A stretch of 64,000 nt of DNA from Deltaproteobacteria bacterium (GTDB lineage Bacteria; Desulfobacterota; Desulfobacteria; Desulfobacterales; Desulfatirhabdiaceae): positions 1 to 64,000 of the forward strand of contig JACRBZ010000012.1 of assembly GCA_016219185.1 (NCBI GenBank). The letters run 5' to 3'. The position numbers and the translations under genes were made by a program. A model generated the notes under the pieces. It did not search any database, was not told where the DNA came from, and saw nothing but the letters and a program-made list of their open reading frames with translations. Shown piece by piece: positions 8,330-17,901 of the stretch. Within the stretch, counting starts at the first letter, position 1; every line of letters begins with the position of its first letter.

Positions 8330-8736
8330 TTATTATGAAGTTTCTCAAGGTTAAGTCAAGAGCATATTATTCGACATAAAATTTAGCAAAAAAGCGGTGT
8401 TGCGTGGATGAGATAAAGTTTGAATTATGGGGAGTTGACAGTCAATCTCTTCATCATATATAGGATAGCATAGGTGGTTTATGTTTTTAAGATCACCACC
8501 TCGGGGGCATGTCAATCCGCTGGATAGAAATGAGGAATCCATGAAAATGGTTACTCTCGCTATGCCTGTTCCACAACCTGCCGTCTATCGAGATGCTACG
8601 GACTCAGAGTCCGGATTACTCGCATGGAGTCGAAGCATTTAATTCCTCCGGAGAAATCGTTTGACCGTAATAAAACGTAACAGATAATGACAAGATTTTT
8701 TTAATTTGGAACCAGACATCATTGAAAGGGGAAAAT
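8330..8736. other. intergenic region, about 400 bp
   Basis: AT-rich, between a possible gene fragment and the secreted BACON protein. A 33-codon ATG frame at 8541 with a GAGGA site was noticed but has no recognisable features. Nothing else could be supported. Confidence 0.5.
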
Positions 8737-10095
8737 ATGCGAAAAACTACTATCCATCGAATAGTCCTGTTCGTTTTATTTACCGTGGCGGTTCTTGCCT
8801 TTGGCTTTCCTGCAAATACTCGGGCAGACAGTTGTGCGTTGTTCAATGAAATGTTTTCTGGTGCTTCCGGCAATACCTGGTATTGCGGATCTCACGGAAC
8901 ATGCTCCATCAACAACGGCAGGCTTGTGCTGACCAATCCGGAATCGGGTTATTTTTCATATGCGACCACTATTTTCATGCCAACAGGTTTTTTTACAATC
9001 GATGCAGACGTGACAGAAACACCGCAATCTCCGATTTCAAATAGTCCAGGCTTTGGGATTTACCCCTTCACAACCGGTGACGCGTTGTTCTCAATATCAA
9101 ATGTAGCCACAGACGGTTTTGCGGCGATCTATTATCCTGAAAGCAGCCAGATGAACTTCATATTCTGGGATGTTAACGCCGGGAAGTGGATAGCGACCCA
9201 GTATCAGTCCGTGACAGGACCCGTAACATCAATCGGCATGAAGGTTTTAAGCGATAAGGTTGTTTTCCGCACCAATCGAAAGGATACGGGGATCAGCCTT
9301 CCTGGAGTATTCACCATGCCCCAAGTGATTGATTCTCTCTGGCTGATGGCTTCAGGCAGCTTTAGTATGGTTTCTTTTGACAATATCTGTGCAAATTTAA
9401 ATTCTGGCCCGACACCGCTTCAACCCGTACTTTCGGTAAGTCCATCCAATCAGGACGTGGCAAAAGACTCAGGCACAACGACATTCAGCGTTTCAAATAC
9501 CGGAACCGGAACCCTGTCATGGAGTGCATCGGTTACGTCCGGGGGTTGGCTAACGATTACATCTGGAACCAGCGGAACCAATTCGGGAACCATCAATTGT
9601 GGTTTCAACGCCAATACCAGCGCCTCGGCGCGAACTGCGACAATCCGGGTTACGGCTACCGGAGCAACGGGGAGCCCCCAAGATGTGACCGTGACCCAGT
9701 CGCCGACGCCGACGCCGACGCCGACACCGACACCGACACCAACACCAACACCAACAGAGTGTACCGCAACGATAGATGGTAATTTATTACTCCATATTCC
9801 TTATCTTTCCTATGCCAACCCCGTATCGGGAACCCTATTACTTTGGGCGGATTTAGTATATGAATCCAACCCGAAGCAAATAATTTTTAAATACAAAAAT
9901 TCTGGAGTTATAAACAGTCCTTCTTTTTCATGCGCTGCATCAACGCTATCCGCCGATTTGAAAATCCATATTCCTGATATCCTGCTTCCGGACGGAAGTA
10001 CTCATTTATGGGCGGATTTAGAATACAGCCCGGTACTTTCCATCAAAGGAAATGCTTTTTTTATTCTCAAAAACTACGGAGTCGTTTCTAATTAA
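8737..10095 (+). CDS. secreted lectin-like / BACON-domain protein with repeat C-terminal module
   Basis: 452 residues from ATG 8737 (AAAGGGG five bases upstream). A signal peptide (about residues 1-31, VLFVLFTVAVLAFGFPANTRA) is followed by a concanavalin-like region (about 32-220). Residues ~232-325 match BACON-type domains (LSVSPSNQDVAKDSGTTTFS, WLTITSG). A TPTPTPTP linker is encoded by a hexanucleotide microsatellite (about 9700-9755). The C-terminal ~110 residues contain two related units, NLLLHIPYLSY...LWADLVY and DLKIHIPDILL...LWADLEY. The same module ends the beta-propeller protein at 48.1-49.5 kb. Exported, perhaps carbohydrate-binding; exact role unknown. Confidence 0.78.
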   Translation: MRKTTIHRIVLFVLFTVAVLAFGFPANTRADSCALFNEMFSGASGNTWYCGSHGTCSINNGRLVLTNPESGYFSYATTIFMPTGFFTIDADVTETPQSPISNSPGFGIYPFTTGDALFSISNVATDGFAAIYYPESSQMNFIFWDVNAGKWIATQYQSVTGPVTSIGMKVLSDKVVFRTNRKDTGISLPGVFTMPQVIDSLWLMASGSFSMVSFDNICANLNSGPTPLQPVLSVSPSNQDVAKDSGTTTFSVSNTGTGTLSWSASVTSGGWLTITSGTSGTNSGTINCGFNANTSASARTATIRVTATGATGSPQDVTVTQSPTPTPTPTPTPTPTPTPTECTATIDGNLLLHIPYLSYANPVSGTLLLWADLVYESNPKQIIFKYKNSGVINSPSFSCAASTLSADLKIHIPDILLPDGSTHLWADLEYSPVLSIKGNAFFILKNYGVVSN

Positions 10096-10189
10096 TAATG
10101 ATATAATGATATTGATCCCATCATAACAAGCAATGCTCCGCGGGCCGGAGGAATGTGATCGGGCCGATGAAACCTATGGAGAAGCCATC

Positions 10190-11218
10190 ATGAAAACACT
10201 TTACATACAGGGGAAAACCGGCAAATCGACCCTTCTGGTCGGAGAACGCTTGCAGCAGCTTGAACATTACATTTCGGGCCGGCCGGCCGTGATCATCACG
10301 GATCATCACCTGCTGGATCTTTACGGGAAGGATTTTCACCGCTATCCGGTCATCACCATCGGTTGCGGAGAAACGATCAAGACTCTGGATACGGTAAGCC
10401 ATATCTACCGGCAGCTCGTGGATCTGGAAGCGGACCGTTCCACGGTCATCGTGGGAATCGGCGGTGGTATCGTCTGCGACATCACGGGGTTTGTGGCATC
10501 CACCTATATGCGCGGGCTGAACTTCGGGTTTGTCGCTTCCACCCTGCTGGCCCAGGTCGACGCCAGCGTGGGAGGAAAAAACGGCGTCAATTTCGGCGGC
10601 TTCAAGAACATGGTGGGCGTATTTAATCAGCCGGAGTTTGTGATCTGCGACATGAATCTTCTAAATACCCTTTCGATGCGGGATCGGCTATGCGGGTTTG
10701 CCGAGATTGTCAAGCACGCGGTCATTGCCGATGCGGATATGTTTATCTATCTGGAAAAGCAGTGGCCCCTGGCCCTGGCCCTGGACAGCGTGGTCATCGA
10801 AAAACTCGTTTATGATTCGGTCGTCATCAAGGCCGGCGTGGTCAACCGGGATGAAACGGAAAAAGGCGAGCGCCGGATTTTGAATTTCGGTCATACCATC
10901 GGTCATGCCATTGAAAAAACCACGGGCGCTCCCCATGGGGAGGCCGTCAGCATCGGGATGGTTGCGGCAGCCGCAGTTGCCCATCGATGCGGACTCTTGT
11001 CCGAAATTGACGCGGCACGCATCGAAGCGCTTTTGACCCACTTGAATCTGCCCACTCGCCTGAGCGGCCATCGGGAAGCCATTTTATCCGCCATGCGAAA
11101 GGATAAAAAGCGCGAAGGCGATGAAATCCTTTTCGTGCTTCCCGAGGGCATCGGCAAGGCCGTCATTCGGCCCCTTTCCCTGTCACAGGTCGGGCAGCTC
11201 ACCGACGGGCTGATTTAA
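10190..11218 (+). CDS. aroB: 3-dehydroquinate synthase
   Basis: Second step of the shikimate pathway: DAHP to 3-dehydroquinate, using NAD and a divalent metal. 342 residues. Motifs: VGIGGGIVCDITGFVASTYM, LLAQVDASVGGKNGVNFGG, KHAVIAD, and metal-ligand regions GERRILNFGHTIGHAIE and HGEAVSIGM. ATG 10190 is preceded by GGAGAAG. The N-terminus is slightly shorter than in E. coli AroB. It is close to, but not in an operon with, the attenuated DAHP synthase fusion gene. Confidence 0.93.
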   Translation: MKTLYIQGKTGKSTLLVGERLQQLEHYISGRPAVIITDHHLLDLYGKDFHRYPVITIGCGETIKTLDTVSHIYRQLVDLEADRSTVIVGIGGGIVCDITGFVASTYMRGLNFGFVASTLLAQVDASVGGKNGVNFGGFKNMVGVFNQPEFVICDMNLLNTLSMRDRLCGFAEIVKHAVIADADMFIYLEKQWPLALALDSVVIEKLVYDSVVIKAGVVNRDETEKGERRILNFGHTIGHAIEKTTGAPHGEAVSIGMVAAAAVAHRCGLLSEIDAARIEALLTHLNLPTRLSGHREAILSAMRKDKKREGDEILFVLPEGIGKAVIRPLSLSQVGQLTDGLI

Positions 11219-11374
11219 AAGAACGATATACTGAAGTCGAGTCACCAGATCAGCGTTCTGACAGAAAAACTGGCCGCGCTGATTCATTTTTATATCCGCG
11301 CATAGCCGCCGCTTCCATTACGGATTCAGGTGGACAGCATGAAAAACGATCACCCACTGAAAAAGGAGTGAACT

Positions 11375-13003
11375 ATGTTTTGTTATCAATGCGAACAGAC
11401 GGCAAAAGGCACGGGATGCACGGTTCAAGGCGTATGCGGCAAACAACCCGAAGTGGCCGCGCTTCAGGATCTTCTTCTCTATTCTCTCATGGGGCTGTCC
11501 CAGATGGCGACAGAGGGACGAAAAGTGGCGGTAACAGACCGCGAAACAAATGTTTTTACGGTCAAGGCAGCTTTTTCGACCCTGACCAACGTGGATTTTG
11601 ACCCCGACCGTTTCGTTAATCTCATTGGCAAGGCTGTTGCCTTACGTGATCAGCTTGAGGAAAAAGTCAGGGCTGCCGGCGGGAATGTCGGCTTTTCCGA
11701 TGGACCTGCCACGTTCAGCCCGTCATCCACCCTCGACGGACTGATCGCGCAGGCCCAGAGCGTCGGCTTGAAGTCCTATCCCGGGGACAATCCCGATATT
11801 TTGTCCTTGAAGCACACCGTTCTCTTCGGCATCAAGGGGATCAGCGCCTATGCCGACCATGCCCTGATTCTGGGCAAGGAAGACGATAAGGTTTTTTCAT
11901 ATATCCATGAAGCGATGGCTGCCATTCAGGGAAACGATCTGGGGCTGGATGACTGGGTGAAACTGACCCTGCGGTGCGGTGAAGCGGCCCTTAAGGCCAT
12001 GGAGCTTCTGGATGCCGGAAACACCGGCACCTACGGCCATCCGGTGCCGACCCGGGTGCCGCTGGGACACAAAAAAGGAAAGGCGATCCTGGTCTCGGGG
12101 CATGATCTGCTGGATCTTGAGGAGCTTTTGAAACAGTCGGAAGGAAAGGGAATTTATATCTATACCCACGGGGAGATGCTTCCCACCCATGGGTACCCGA
12201 AGTTAAAAAAATACAAGCACTTTTACGGACATTTCGGAACGGCCTGGCAAAATCAAATCAAGGAATTCCCGAATTTTCCCGGCGCAATCTTAATGACAAC
12301 CAACTGTATTCAGCGACCCAAGGTTGAATACAAGGACAACCTGTTTACGAGCGGCATGGTCGGCTGGCCGGGACTTTCGCACATCTCGGATTTGAATTTC
12401 AAGCCCGTCATTGACAAAGCCCTGGAGATGCCCGGTTTTCCGGAAGATGAAAAGGGAAAGGAAGTCACCGTGGGCTTTGCGCGAAATGCCGTACTGGGGG
12501 TTGCGGACAAGGTCATTGAAGCGGTCAAGTCCGGCGCCATTCGTCGGTTTTTCCTGGTGGCCGGCTGTGACGGGGCCAAGCCCGGAAGGAATTATTACAC
12601 CGAATTCGTGGAAAAAGTCCCCAAGGACTGCGTGGTGCTGACCCTGGCCTGCGGTAAATACCGTTTCTTTGATAAAGAGCTTGGCGATATCGGCGGCATT
12701 CCGAGGCTCCTGGATGTCGGCCAGTGCAATGACGCCTACTCGGCGGTTCAGATTGCCGGGGCTCTTGCCCAGGCCTTTAATGTCGGCGTCAATGACCTGC
12801 CGCTGTCACTGATCATTTCCTGGTATGAGCAAAAGGCCGTATGCGTCCTGCTGGCGCTGCTTCACCTGGGGATCAAGGGCATTCGCCTGGGCCCGTCGCT
12901 GCCGGCCTTTCTGACACCCAATGTGCTGGAAACCCTGGTAAGAGCCTTTGACATCAAACCCATCACCACTCCGGATGCGGATTTGAAGGCGATTCTGGGA
13001 TAA
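11375..13003 (+). CDS. hcp: hydroxylamine reductase / hybrid cluster protein
   Basis: 542 residues. The N-terminal MFCYQCEQTAKGTGC...GVCGK gives Cys at 3, 6, 15 and 21, the C-x2-C-x8-C-x5-C spacing of class I (Desulfovibrio-type) Hcp. Hybrid-cluster ligand regions are visible: THGEMLPTHGYP, TTNCIQRP, GCDGAKPGRNYY and LACGKYRF. The family reduces hydroxylamine and, in current models, nitric oxide, so it protects against nitrosative stress. AAGGAG precedes the start. A ferredoxin gene is convergent downstream. None of the CTTTGCGC palindromes found near nar is visible in its upstream region. Confidence 0.96.
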   Translation: MFCYQCEQTAKGTGCTVQGVCGKQPEVAALQDLLLYSLMGLSQMATEGRKVAVTDRETNVFTVKAAFSTLTNVDFDPDRFVNLIGKAVALRDQLEEKVRAAGGNVGFSDGPATFSPSSTLDGLIAQAQSVGLKSYPGDNPDILSLKHTVLFGIKGISAYADHALILGKEDDKVFSYIHEAMAAIQGNDLGLDDWVKLTLRCGEAALKAMELLDAGNTGTYGHPVPTRVPLGHKKGKAILVSGHDLLDLEELLKQSEGKGIYIYTHGEMLPTHGYPKLKKYKHFYGHFGTAWQNQIKEFPNFPGAILMTTNCIQRPKVEYKDNLFTSGMVGWPGLSHISDLNFKPVIDKALEMPGFPEDEKGKEVTVGFARNAVLGVADKVIEAVKSGAIRRFFLVAGCDGAKPGRNYYTEFVEKVPKDCVVLTLACGKYRFFDKELGDIGGIPRLLDVGQCNDAYSAVQIAGALAQAFNVGVNDLPLSLIISWYEQKAVCVLLALLHLGIKGIRLGPSLPAFLTPNVLETLVRAFDIKPITTPDADLKAILG

Positions 13004-13054
13004 TTTCGAGATATGAGGGGGAGATTGGGGGGAAGCTCGGGTCGAGGTGAAGTA

Positions 13055-13090
13055 GAAACCCGTTCTCACAAGTTTGTGTGAACGGGTTTC
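13055..13090. terminator. hairpin terminator after hcp
   Basis: A 16-bp stem with one mismatch (GAAACCCGTTC..CACA and TGTG..GAACGGGTTTC) over a 4-base loop, 51 bp after the hcp stop. No long T-run follows, so it may act as a bidirectional end for hcp and the convergent ferredoxin gene. Confidence 0.6.
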
Positions 13091-13204
13091 AAGCATTGTG
13101 ACCTGCGCTTTGTTGAAACGATTCGAAAAAGTGTTTCAGCTTTTTCGTTTCCTTCGCCGCAGCAACATGTTACCGGTATGATCCGGAGATCCGGGAACCA
13201 TTGA

Positions 13205-13396
13205 TTATTCATTCTGCCAATGGATGCAGGATACCGGGCAGGTGTCGATGGCATCCTCAATACAGTCTTTCGGCCCGCCTTCAGGCAGGATCACCTCTGC
13301 CTTTTCTTTGTCCTCATTCATTTGAAATACTTCTGGACAAAGCTCCACGCAACTTCCACAACCGATACATTCTCCTTCATCAATGATTATTGTCAT
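13205..13396 (-). CDS. small [4Fe-4S] ferredoxin
   Basis: 63 residues. [12 protein letters not shown] is a complete C-x2-C-x2-C-x3-C-P cluster motif; a C-terminal [14 protein letters not shown] adds three Cys. This matches short single-cluster ferredoxins of sulfate reducers. ATG 13394-13396 follows AAAGGAG at a good distance. It is encoded 19 bp after the cupin gene on the same strand, and convergent to hcp. It may carry electrons to Hcp or other reductases; that partner is inferred only from position. Confidence 0.88.
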   Translation of the reverse strand: MTIIIDEGECIGCGSCVELCPEVFQMNEDKEKAEVILPEGGPKDCIEDAIDTCPVSCIHWQNE

Positions 13397-13415
13397 CAGT
13401 TTCTCCTTTATGGTG

Positions 13416-13736
13416 TCATATCGGCGGTGCAATCGTTACCAGAACCCGCATGTTCGATTTTGCCCGGATACCATGCGGTTCGCGAATATCGGAAATCAGA
13501 ACATCTCCCGGATTTGCCGAAAAACTCGTGTTATCTTTGCCCAGAAACTCTCCGCTGCCTTCCAGAACTACGATAGACAATTGCCCGTCAATGTCGTGAG
13601 CGTGAATCGGCAATTCCTGACCCGGACTGAAATTGAAATTTAGAATCTTGAAATCCGACGAGTCGTGTAGCAGAAATTTTTTCATGTTTTTGTCGCTGAA
13701 ACTATTTTCTTTGAATACTTCGATACGCTTAATCAT
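13416..13736 (-). CDS. small cupin-domain protein
   Basis: 106 residues forming one cupin barrel: motif 1 [20 protein letters not shown] and motif 2 [17 protein letters not shown], with the His ligands of the usual metal site. Enzyme activity cannot be predicted. It is followed at 19 bp by the ferredoxin gene, so the two are probably co-transcribed. Confidence 0.78.
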   Translation of the reverse strand: MIKRIEVFKENSFSDKNMKKFLLHDSSDFKILNFNFSPGQELPIHAHDIDGQLSIVVLEGSGEFLGKDNTSFSANPGDVLISDIREPHGIRAKSNMRVLVTIAPPI

Positions 13737-13936
13737 GACTTTCTTTCCTTTCCTGCGATATGTGTATTCAGAATACAATCCTCTTCACAACGAGGACAAA
13801 GTTCGTAAAATTGTCCGAATACTCCGATGATCTCAGCACTGTTGCTGAATACGGTGTTGAAGTCATTTTTTGAGTCTTTTATTGCTATCCCCTTTTGGCA
13901 GTGACAGGCCTTTTGGGCTATTTGCGATTGCCACAT
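13733..13936 (-). CDS. possible small Cys-rich protein upstream of the cupin gene
   Basis: A 67-codon frame ending in FYELCPRCEEDCILNTHIAG, four bases into the cupin start. CPRCEEDC resembles a metal-binding knuckle. The N-terminal part (about 30 residues) reads less convincingly and no good ribosome-binding site is seen, so the true start may be internal and non-ATG. The tight overlap with the cupin gene supports translation, but it may also be a remnant. Confidence 0.35.
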   Translation of the reverse strand: MWQSQIAQKACHCQKGIAIKDSKNDFNTVFSNSAEIIGVFGQFYELCPRCEEDCILNTHIAGKERKS

Positions 13937-13938
13937 GG

Positions 13939-14580
13939 TTAATCGCCATGTTTATGTTCAGGCGGCGCATGCTTCTTGTGGACGCCTTCCGCGTGATGCG
14001 CAGATTCGCTGCCGGCATCCATGGATAGTCGCTCCACGTAATGCGTGTATTCGACATATGCTGCTACGAACTCACGCCCCTTCTGTACACTCTCGTCCTT
14101 ATGCTTTAACGCTTCGGCGGCTTTCTCATAGCGCTGGCGGATGCCCCGGGTCACCGTGTCCGTTATTATCTTTACCAGAGAATCCGCCGTGCCGTCAGCC
14201 AGTGCCTTGTCAGCCTCCGCAATGGCGGGTTCCACCTCACCGGCAGGCTTTAGCCCGCTGAATGACGCACCTTCACCGGCACGGTGAATTCTTACAAGAG
14301 TTTCGAAAGACTTTATTTCGGCGGCTTCCTGCTGTTTCTGGCCACGTGCGGAAAGCGCTTTGTTGAAGGCATCTTTCACGCTTTTCTCGTCCTTGGACCG
14401 TACCCATTTGAGAACTGGAGTGACGTCTTTGGTATCCAACGCCTTGCGTGCATCCTGAATGACAGGGCCATCAAGGGTGTCGCAATGGGCCGCTGCATAG
14501 CCATGCATACCGAGAACCAATGACGCTGCTATGGTTAAAGCCAAAAATGTTTTTGTAAGACCTGATATCGATTTCACCAT
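13939..14580 (-). CDS. exported DUF6448-like protein with His-rich tail
   Basis: 213 residues from ATG 14578-14580 (AAAGGAG nine bases upstream). Signal peptide about residues 1-31 (TFLALTIAASLVLG...YAAA), then AHCDTLDGPVIQDARKALDT, the hallmark start of this family. The body is mainly helical. The C-terminus is rich in His (AHHAEGVHKKHAPPEHKHGD), suggesting metal binding. Function is not established for the family. Confidence 0.75.
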   Translation of the reverse strand: MVKSISGLTKTFLALTIAASLVLGMHGYAAAHCDTLDGPVIQDARKALDTKDVTPVLKWVRSKDEKSVKDAFNKALSARGQKQQEAAEIKSFETLVRIHRAGEGASFSGLKPAGEVEPAIAEADKALADGTADSLVKIITDTVTRGIRQRYEKAAEALKHKDESVQKGREFVAAYVEYTHYVERLSMDAGSESAHHAEGVHKKHAPPEHKHGD

Positions 14581-14796
14581 TTCGATTTCTCCTTTTGGAT
14601 ATAGTTGCCTTATTCTTTTCGGAATCATTGCTGCCTTTTTTATTACACGTTGATGGGTCCTGATAAATCTATCCTATGGTAACTTTATAAAAATGGGGTG
14701 TTGGGTTTCCGTCAAATAACGGCATTATCCGCTCACTTGCCTTGTCATGGGAAGGACTGCCATGCATTGCCTTACTTTAAGCAAATTTATGATTTT

Positions 14797-15516
14797 TCAA
14801 ATAAACGCCCGGCCTTCACCCGCCTCTTCCCGGGTTTTGCCGTCCCGGATGCGGTAGAGGCGCTTGAAGGTCGGGATGATCTTTTCATCGTGGGTCACGA
14901 CGATAATGGCGGTTTCATATTGGATGGCCATATCATTGAGTATACGGATCACGGTCATGGCCCGCTCAGAGTCAAGTGGCGCGGTGGGCTCATCGGCAAG
15001 GATCACCGGCGGCCGGTTGACCAGGGCGCGGGCGATGGACACACGCTGCTGCTCGCCGCCGGAAAGTTGCGAGATCATGGCTTTGGCGCGATGCGTGACA
15101 TCCAGCGCTTCAAGCAGTTCCATGGCCCGTTTCCTGGACTCGGCATTGGATCGTCCGGCCAGCATGGGCAGCAACGCGACATTGTCGGTTACATCGAGAA
15201 ACGGAATCAGGTACGGCGCCTGAAACACGAAACCGATCTTGTCGCGGCGAAGCGCCCGAAGATCAGAAAGTTTCCAGGCATTGTCATAAATGACCTCACC
15301 TCCCAGCGTCATGCGTCCGGAAGTGGGTTCGATCACAGCGCCGAGGCATTTGAGTAGCGTGCTCTTTCCGGAGCCCGAGGGGCCGATCAGTCCCACGACT
15401 TCACCGGGAAAGACCTGCATGTCCACGCCCTTGAGGGCATCGACCGCGGTGTCGCCCTTGCCGTAGCGCTTGCAAATGGCCTCGATTCGAATGCCTTTTC
15501 CCTGCATATCAGCCAC
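14797..15516 (-). CDS. ABC transporter ATP-binding protein (MacB/LolD type)
   Basis: 239 residues. Walker [12 protein letters not shown], signature [15 protein letters not shown], Walker [14 protein letters not shown] and the switch His in VVTHDEK are intact. Its start overlaps the FtsX-type permease end by 8 bp. With the adaptor and permease upstream it forms a tripartite-type exporter. It is the last gene of an operon starting with the DUF1858 gene. Confidence 0.92.
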   Translation of the reverse strand: MADMQGKGIRIEAICKRYGKGDTAVDALKGVDMQVFPGEVVGLIGPSGSGKSTLLKCLGAVIEPTSGRMTLGGEVIYDNAWKLSDLRALRRDKIGFVFQAPYLIPFLDVTDNVALLPMLAGRSNAESRKRAMELLEALDVTHRAKAMISQLSGGEQQRVSIARALVNRPPVILADEPTAPLDSERAMTVIRILNDMAIQYETAIIVVTHDEKIIPTFKRLYRIRDGKTREEAGEGRAFI

Positions 15517-16711
15517 CGATCGCTTCCGCCGGATCTACCCTGAGTGCGGCGCGGATAGCCAGCAGGCTCGCCAGCACGCAGATCGCCATCAATGAGAGAA
15601 AGCCACGGACGGCATCTTGCGGCACCAGCAGCACGTACTTGGGGAAAAAAGGTGCCCAGACAGTCGCTGCGATCTTGCCCACCACAAAACCGATGATGCC
15701 AAGGGCCAGGGCCTGCTGAAGGATCATCCAGGCAATCGTGCGATTTCGGGTGCCGATCAGCTTGAGCACCGCTATTTCACGGATTTTTCCCAGGGTCAAA
15801 GTATAAATGATGAAGGCGATGATGGCAGCGCTTACAATGGCCAGAATCACCAGAAACATACCGATCTGTTTGGCCGAAGTGGCGATCAGCTTGCCGACCA
15901 GAATTTCCTCCATCTGGCTGCGGGTATACACCTGAAGCCGTTTCCAGCGCCGGATCGGTTCCGCCGCTTCTTCCGGAGAAAGTTCAGGGTTAATCTGCAC
16001 CAGCACCGCATTGACATAGGGGTTCGTGCTCTGGGAGGCGATTGTCGCGTCCAGCAGGCCGGGAACGCCGGGACGATTGAAAAGCGGGTTGGCGGCGGTT
16101 CGGCGACGCTGCTGAACAATGACATCGTTGTCTTTTAAAAACTGCGCTTCCTGTGCATCCTTGAGCGGAATGAACACCATCGGGTCTCCACTGGAGGACA
16201 CCATCCGTCTGGTCAGTCCGACCACGGTGTAAAGGTTGCGGCGGATTCGAATGCGATCTCCCAGTTTGAATCCCGCGGCGATATCGGCAACAGCCTCGTA
16301 GTGACTCCGGGTGATCCGGCGTCCGGACATCAGATAACCGGGCTGACCGGGTTCACCCGGACTGCCGGTCACCACGCCAACCACCATGGCGCGAATATCC
16401 TGTCCGTCATGGCGTATCTGCATGGTCAGATAAGTGACATTGGCCGCGCGAGCCACTCCCGGCATGCCGAGAATGCCGCGATAGACATCGTCATACAGGC
16501 TGGACGATTCGGCATAGGGACCCAGGGTGTCCTGCTGCACCACCCACAGGTCCGCGCCGCTGTTATCAAGGAGCGCCTTGGCATCATCCACCATGCCGCG
16601 GTACACCCCTGCCATGGTCAGTGTTACGCCGATCAAGAGCCCCAGTCCCACCCCTGTAAAGACAAACTTGCCCCAGGCGTGCTGGATATCACGTCCCGCC
16701 AGACTGATCAC
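15509..16711 (-). CDS. FtsX-like ABC transporter permease
   Basis: 400 residues. One N-terminal membrane segment (VFTGVGLGLLIGVTLTMAG), a large periplasmic domain of the MacB core type, then three C-terminal membrane segments (about residues 280-390). This is the MacB/DevC topology with the ATPase on a separate chain. It overlaps the adaptor gene by 4 bp (ATGA) and the ATPase gene by 8 bp. Substrate is unknown. Confidence 0.9.
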   Translation of the reverse strand: MISLAGRDIQHAWGKFVFTGVGLGLLIGVTLTMAGVYRGMVDDAKALLDNSGADLWVVQQDTLGPYAESSSLYDDVYRGILGMPGVARAANVTYLTMQIRHDGQDIRAMVVGVVTGSPGEPGQPGYLMSGRRITRSHYEAVADIAAGFKLGDRIRIRRNLYTVVGLTRRMVSSSGDPMVFIPLKDAQEAQFLKDNDVIVQQRRRTAANPLFNRPGVPGLLDATIASQSTNPYVNAVLVQINPELSPEEAAEPIRRWKRLQVYTRSQMEEILVGKLIATSAKQIGMFLVILAIVSAAIIAFIIYTLTLGKIREIAVLKLIGTRNRTIAWMILQQALALGIIGFVVGKIAATVWAPFFPKYVLLVPQDAVRGFLSLMAICVLASLLAIRAALRVDPAEAIGG

Positions 16712-17901
16712 GGCAATACTCCAGTCAGATGCTCAACAACCTGGATCCGGCTGCGGGCTGTGAGTGCATGCCGGCTGTAGGCTACCACGCGTTCACCAGC
16801 CTGGATTCCGTCAATAATTTGCACATGCCCGTCAAGGTCGGTTGCGCCCACCTTGACCGGAGCAAAGCACAGGGTGTTGTTCCGGATCAGCCATACCCCC
16901 ATGCGTCCATTCACCCGCTGCAAACTGGCGTTCGGCACCACCGGCACAGCCGGCAAAGCGGACAGCGCCACCGTAACCTCAGCCAATTCTCCGATCGGGG
17001 GCAATGGTTCTGGTAATGCATCGAACACCACCTTGGCCAGGGTTTCTTCGGTCACGGCATCCGCCAGCGGTTCCAGGCGCAACACGCGCCCGCCAAGTTC
17101 ACGCCCGTCCCGGGATCGCAGCACAATATAAACCGGCAGACCGGCACTTAAACCGGATACGCGCAGTTGATCAAAGCGCACATTGATCCACAGACTCGTC
17201 GGGTCGATCACCTCCACCACCGGCTGCCCGGCAATCACGGTAGTGCCCGGATCAGCATTCCGCGCCGTCACCAGGCCATTTACCGGCGCGATCAGTCGCA
17301 GATTGGCGCGCTGCGTGATCAGGGCATCGCGGTCGGCGCGCAGACTTGCCGATGCTTGATTCGCAGCATCCAGACCGGCGCGGGCAGCGGCAACCCCGGC
17401 AGCGGCCGCGTCGCGCTCCTGCTTCCTGGCACCCGCCATTTCCTCGCTCACCAGGCGTGTCTGCAGCAATTGCTCATAGCGGCTTGCCTGAGCATCGGCA
17501 TAGGTCTTGCGCGCCGCGGCTTCCTGAATCTGAGCCTTGACCGTAAGCGCTGCAGCTTCGGAGCGTTTGAGCGCAGCCCCGAGTGAAGCGATGCGGTCAT
17601 CGAAGTCAACCGGGTCCATTTCCCCCAGCAATTGACCCGATCTGACCCTGTCGCCCACCTGAACGTCCACCCGCTTGACCCTACCGGCAACCGTCGGGCC
17701 GATCTTATAGGTATAGCGGGCCTCGACCGTACCGATGCCAAACAGGGCCGGTGTGATGGAGCGGGTTTCAACCCCGGTCACGGTCACCGGAATCGGCGTC
17801 AGCGGCCCGGAACGCAGGACAACATAAATGAACAGCGCCACCAGCGGTATAAGCACCGCCAGCATCGCCAGCGTGCGGCGATTCATGGACAATGACATCA
17901 T
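16708..17901 (-). CDS. HlyD/MacA-type periplasmic adaptor protein
   Basis: 397 residues starting at ATG 17899-17901, which overlaps the stop of the DUF1858 gene. One N-terminal membrane anchor (LAMLAVLIPLVALFIYVVL), a split lipoyl/barrel-sandwich domain (YTYKIGPTVAGRVKRVDVQVGDRVRSGQ and, later, LIAPVNGLVTARNADPGTTV), a coiled-coil hairpin (about residues 100-180, Ala-rich) and a beta-barrel region. It should link the inner-membrane ABC unit to the periplasm or outer membrane for export. Confidence 0.9.
   Translation of the reverse strand: MMSLSMNRRTLAMLAVLIPLVALFIYVVLRSGPLTPIPVTVTGVETRSITPALFGIGTVEARYTYKIGPTVAGRVKRVDVQVGDRVRSGQLLGEMDPVDFDDRIASLGAALKRSEAAALTVKAQIQEAAARKTYADAQASRYEQLLQTRLVSEEMAGARKQERDAAAAGVAAARAGLDAANQASASLRADRDALITQRANLRLIAPVNGLVTARNADPGTTVIAGQPVVEVIDPTSLWINVRFDQLRVSGLSAGLPVYIVLRSRDGRELGGRVLRLEPLADAVTEETLAKVVFDALPEPLPPIGELAEVTVALSALPAVPVVPNASLQRVNGRMGVWLIRNNTLCFAPVKVGATDLDGHVQIIDGIQAGERVVAYSRHALTARSRIQVVEHLTGVLP

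Noticed and set aside
8541-8642. 33-codon ATG frame with a GAGGA site
   Set aside because: No family, no neighbour relation and no coding character; too short to support.
9700-9757. Short tandem repeat that might be a CRISPR or VNTR locus
   Set aside because: It is an in-frame hexanucleotide run encoding a Thr-Pro linker, not an array with spacers.
11219-11306. In-frame continuation after the aroB stop reading KNDILKSSHQISVLTEKL
   Set aside because: AroB already has normal length and the stop is TAA; probably chance or an unrelated fragment.
11339-11371. 10-codon leader-like frame before hcp
   Set aside because: It simply covers the hcp ribosome-binding site and has no special codons or hairpins.
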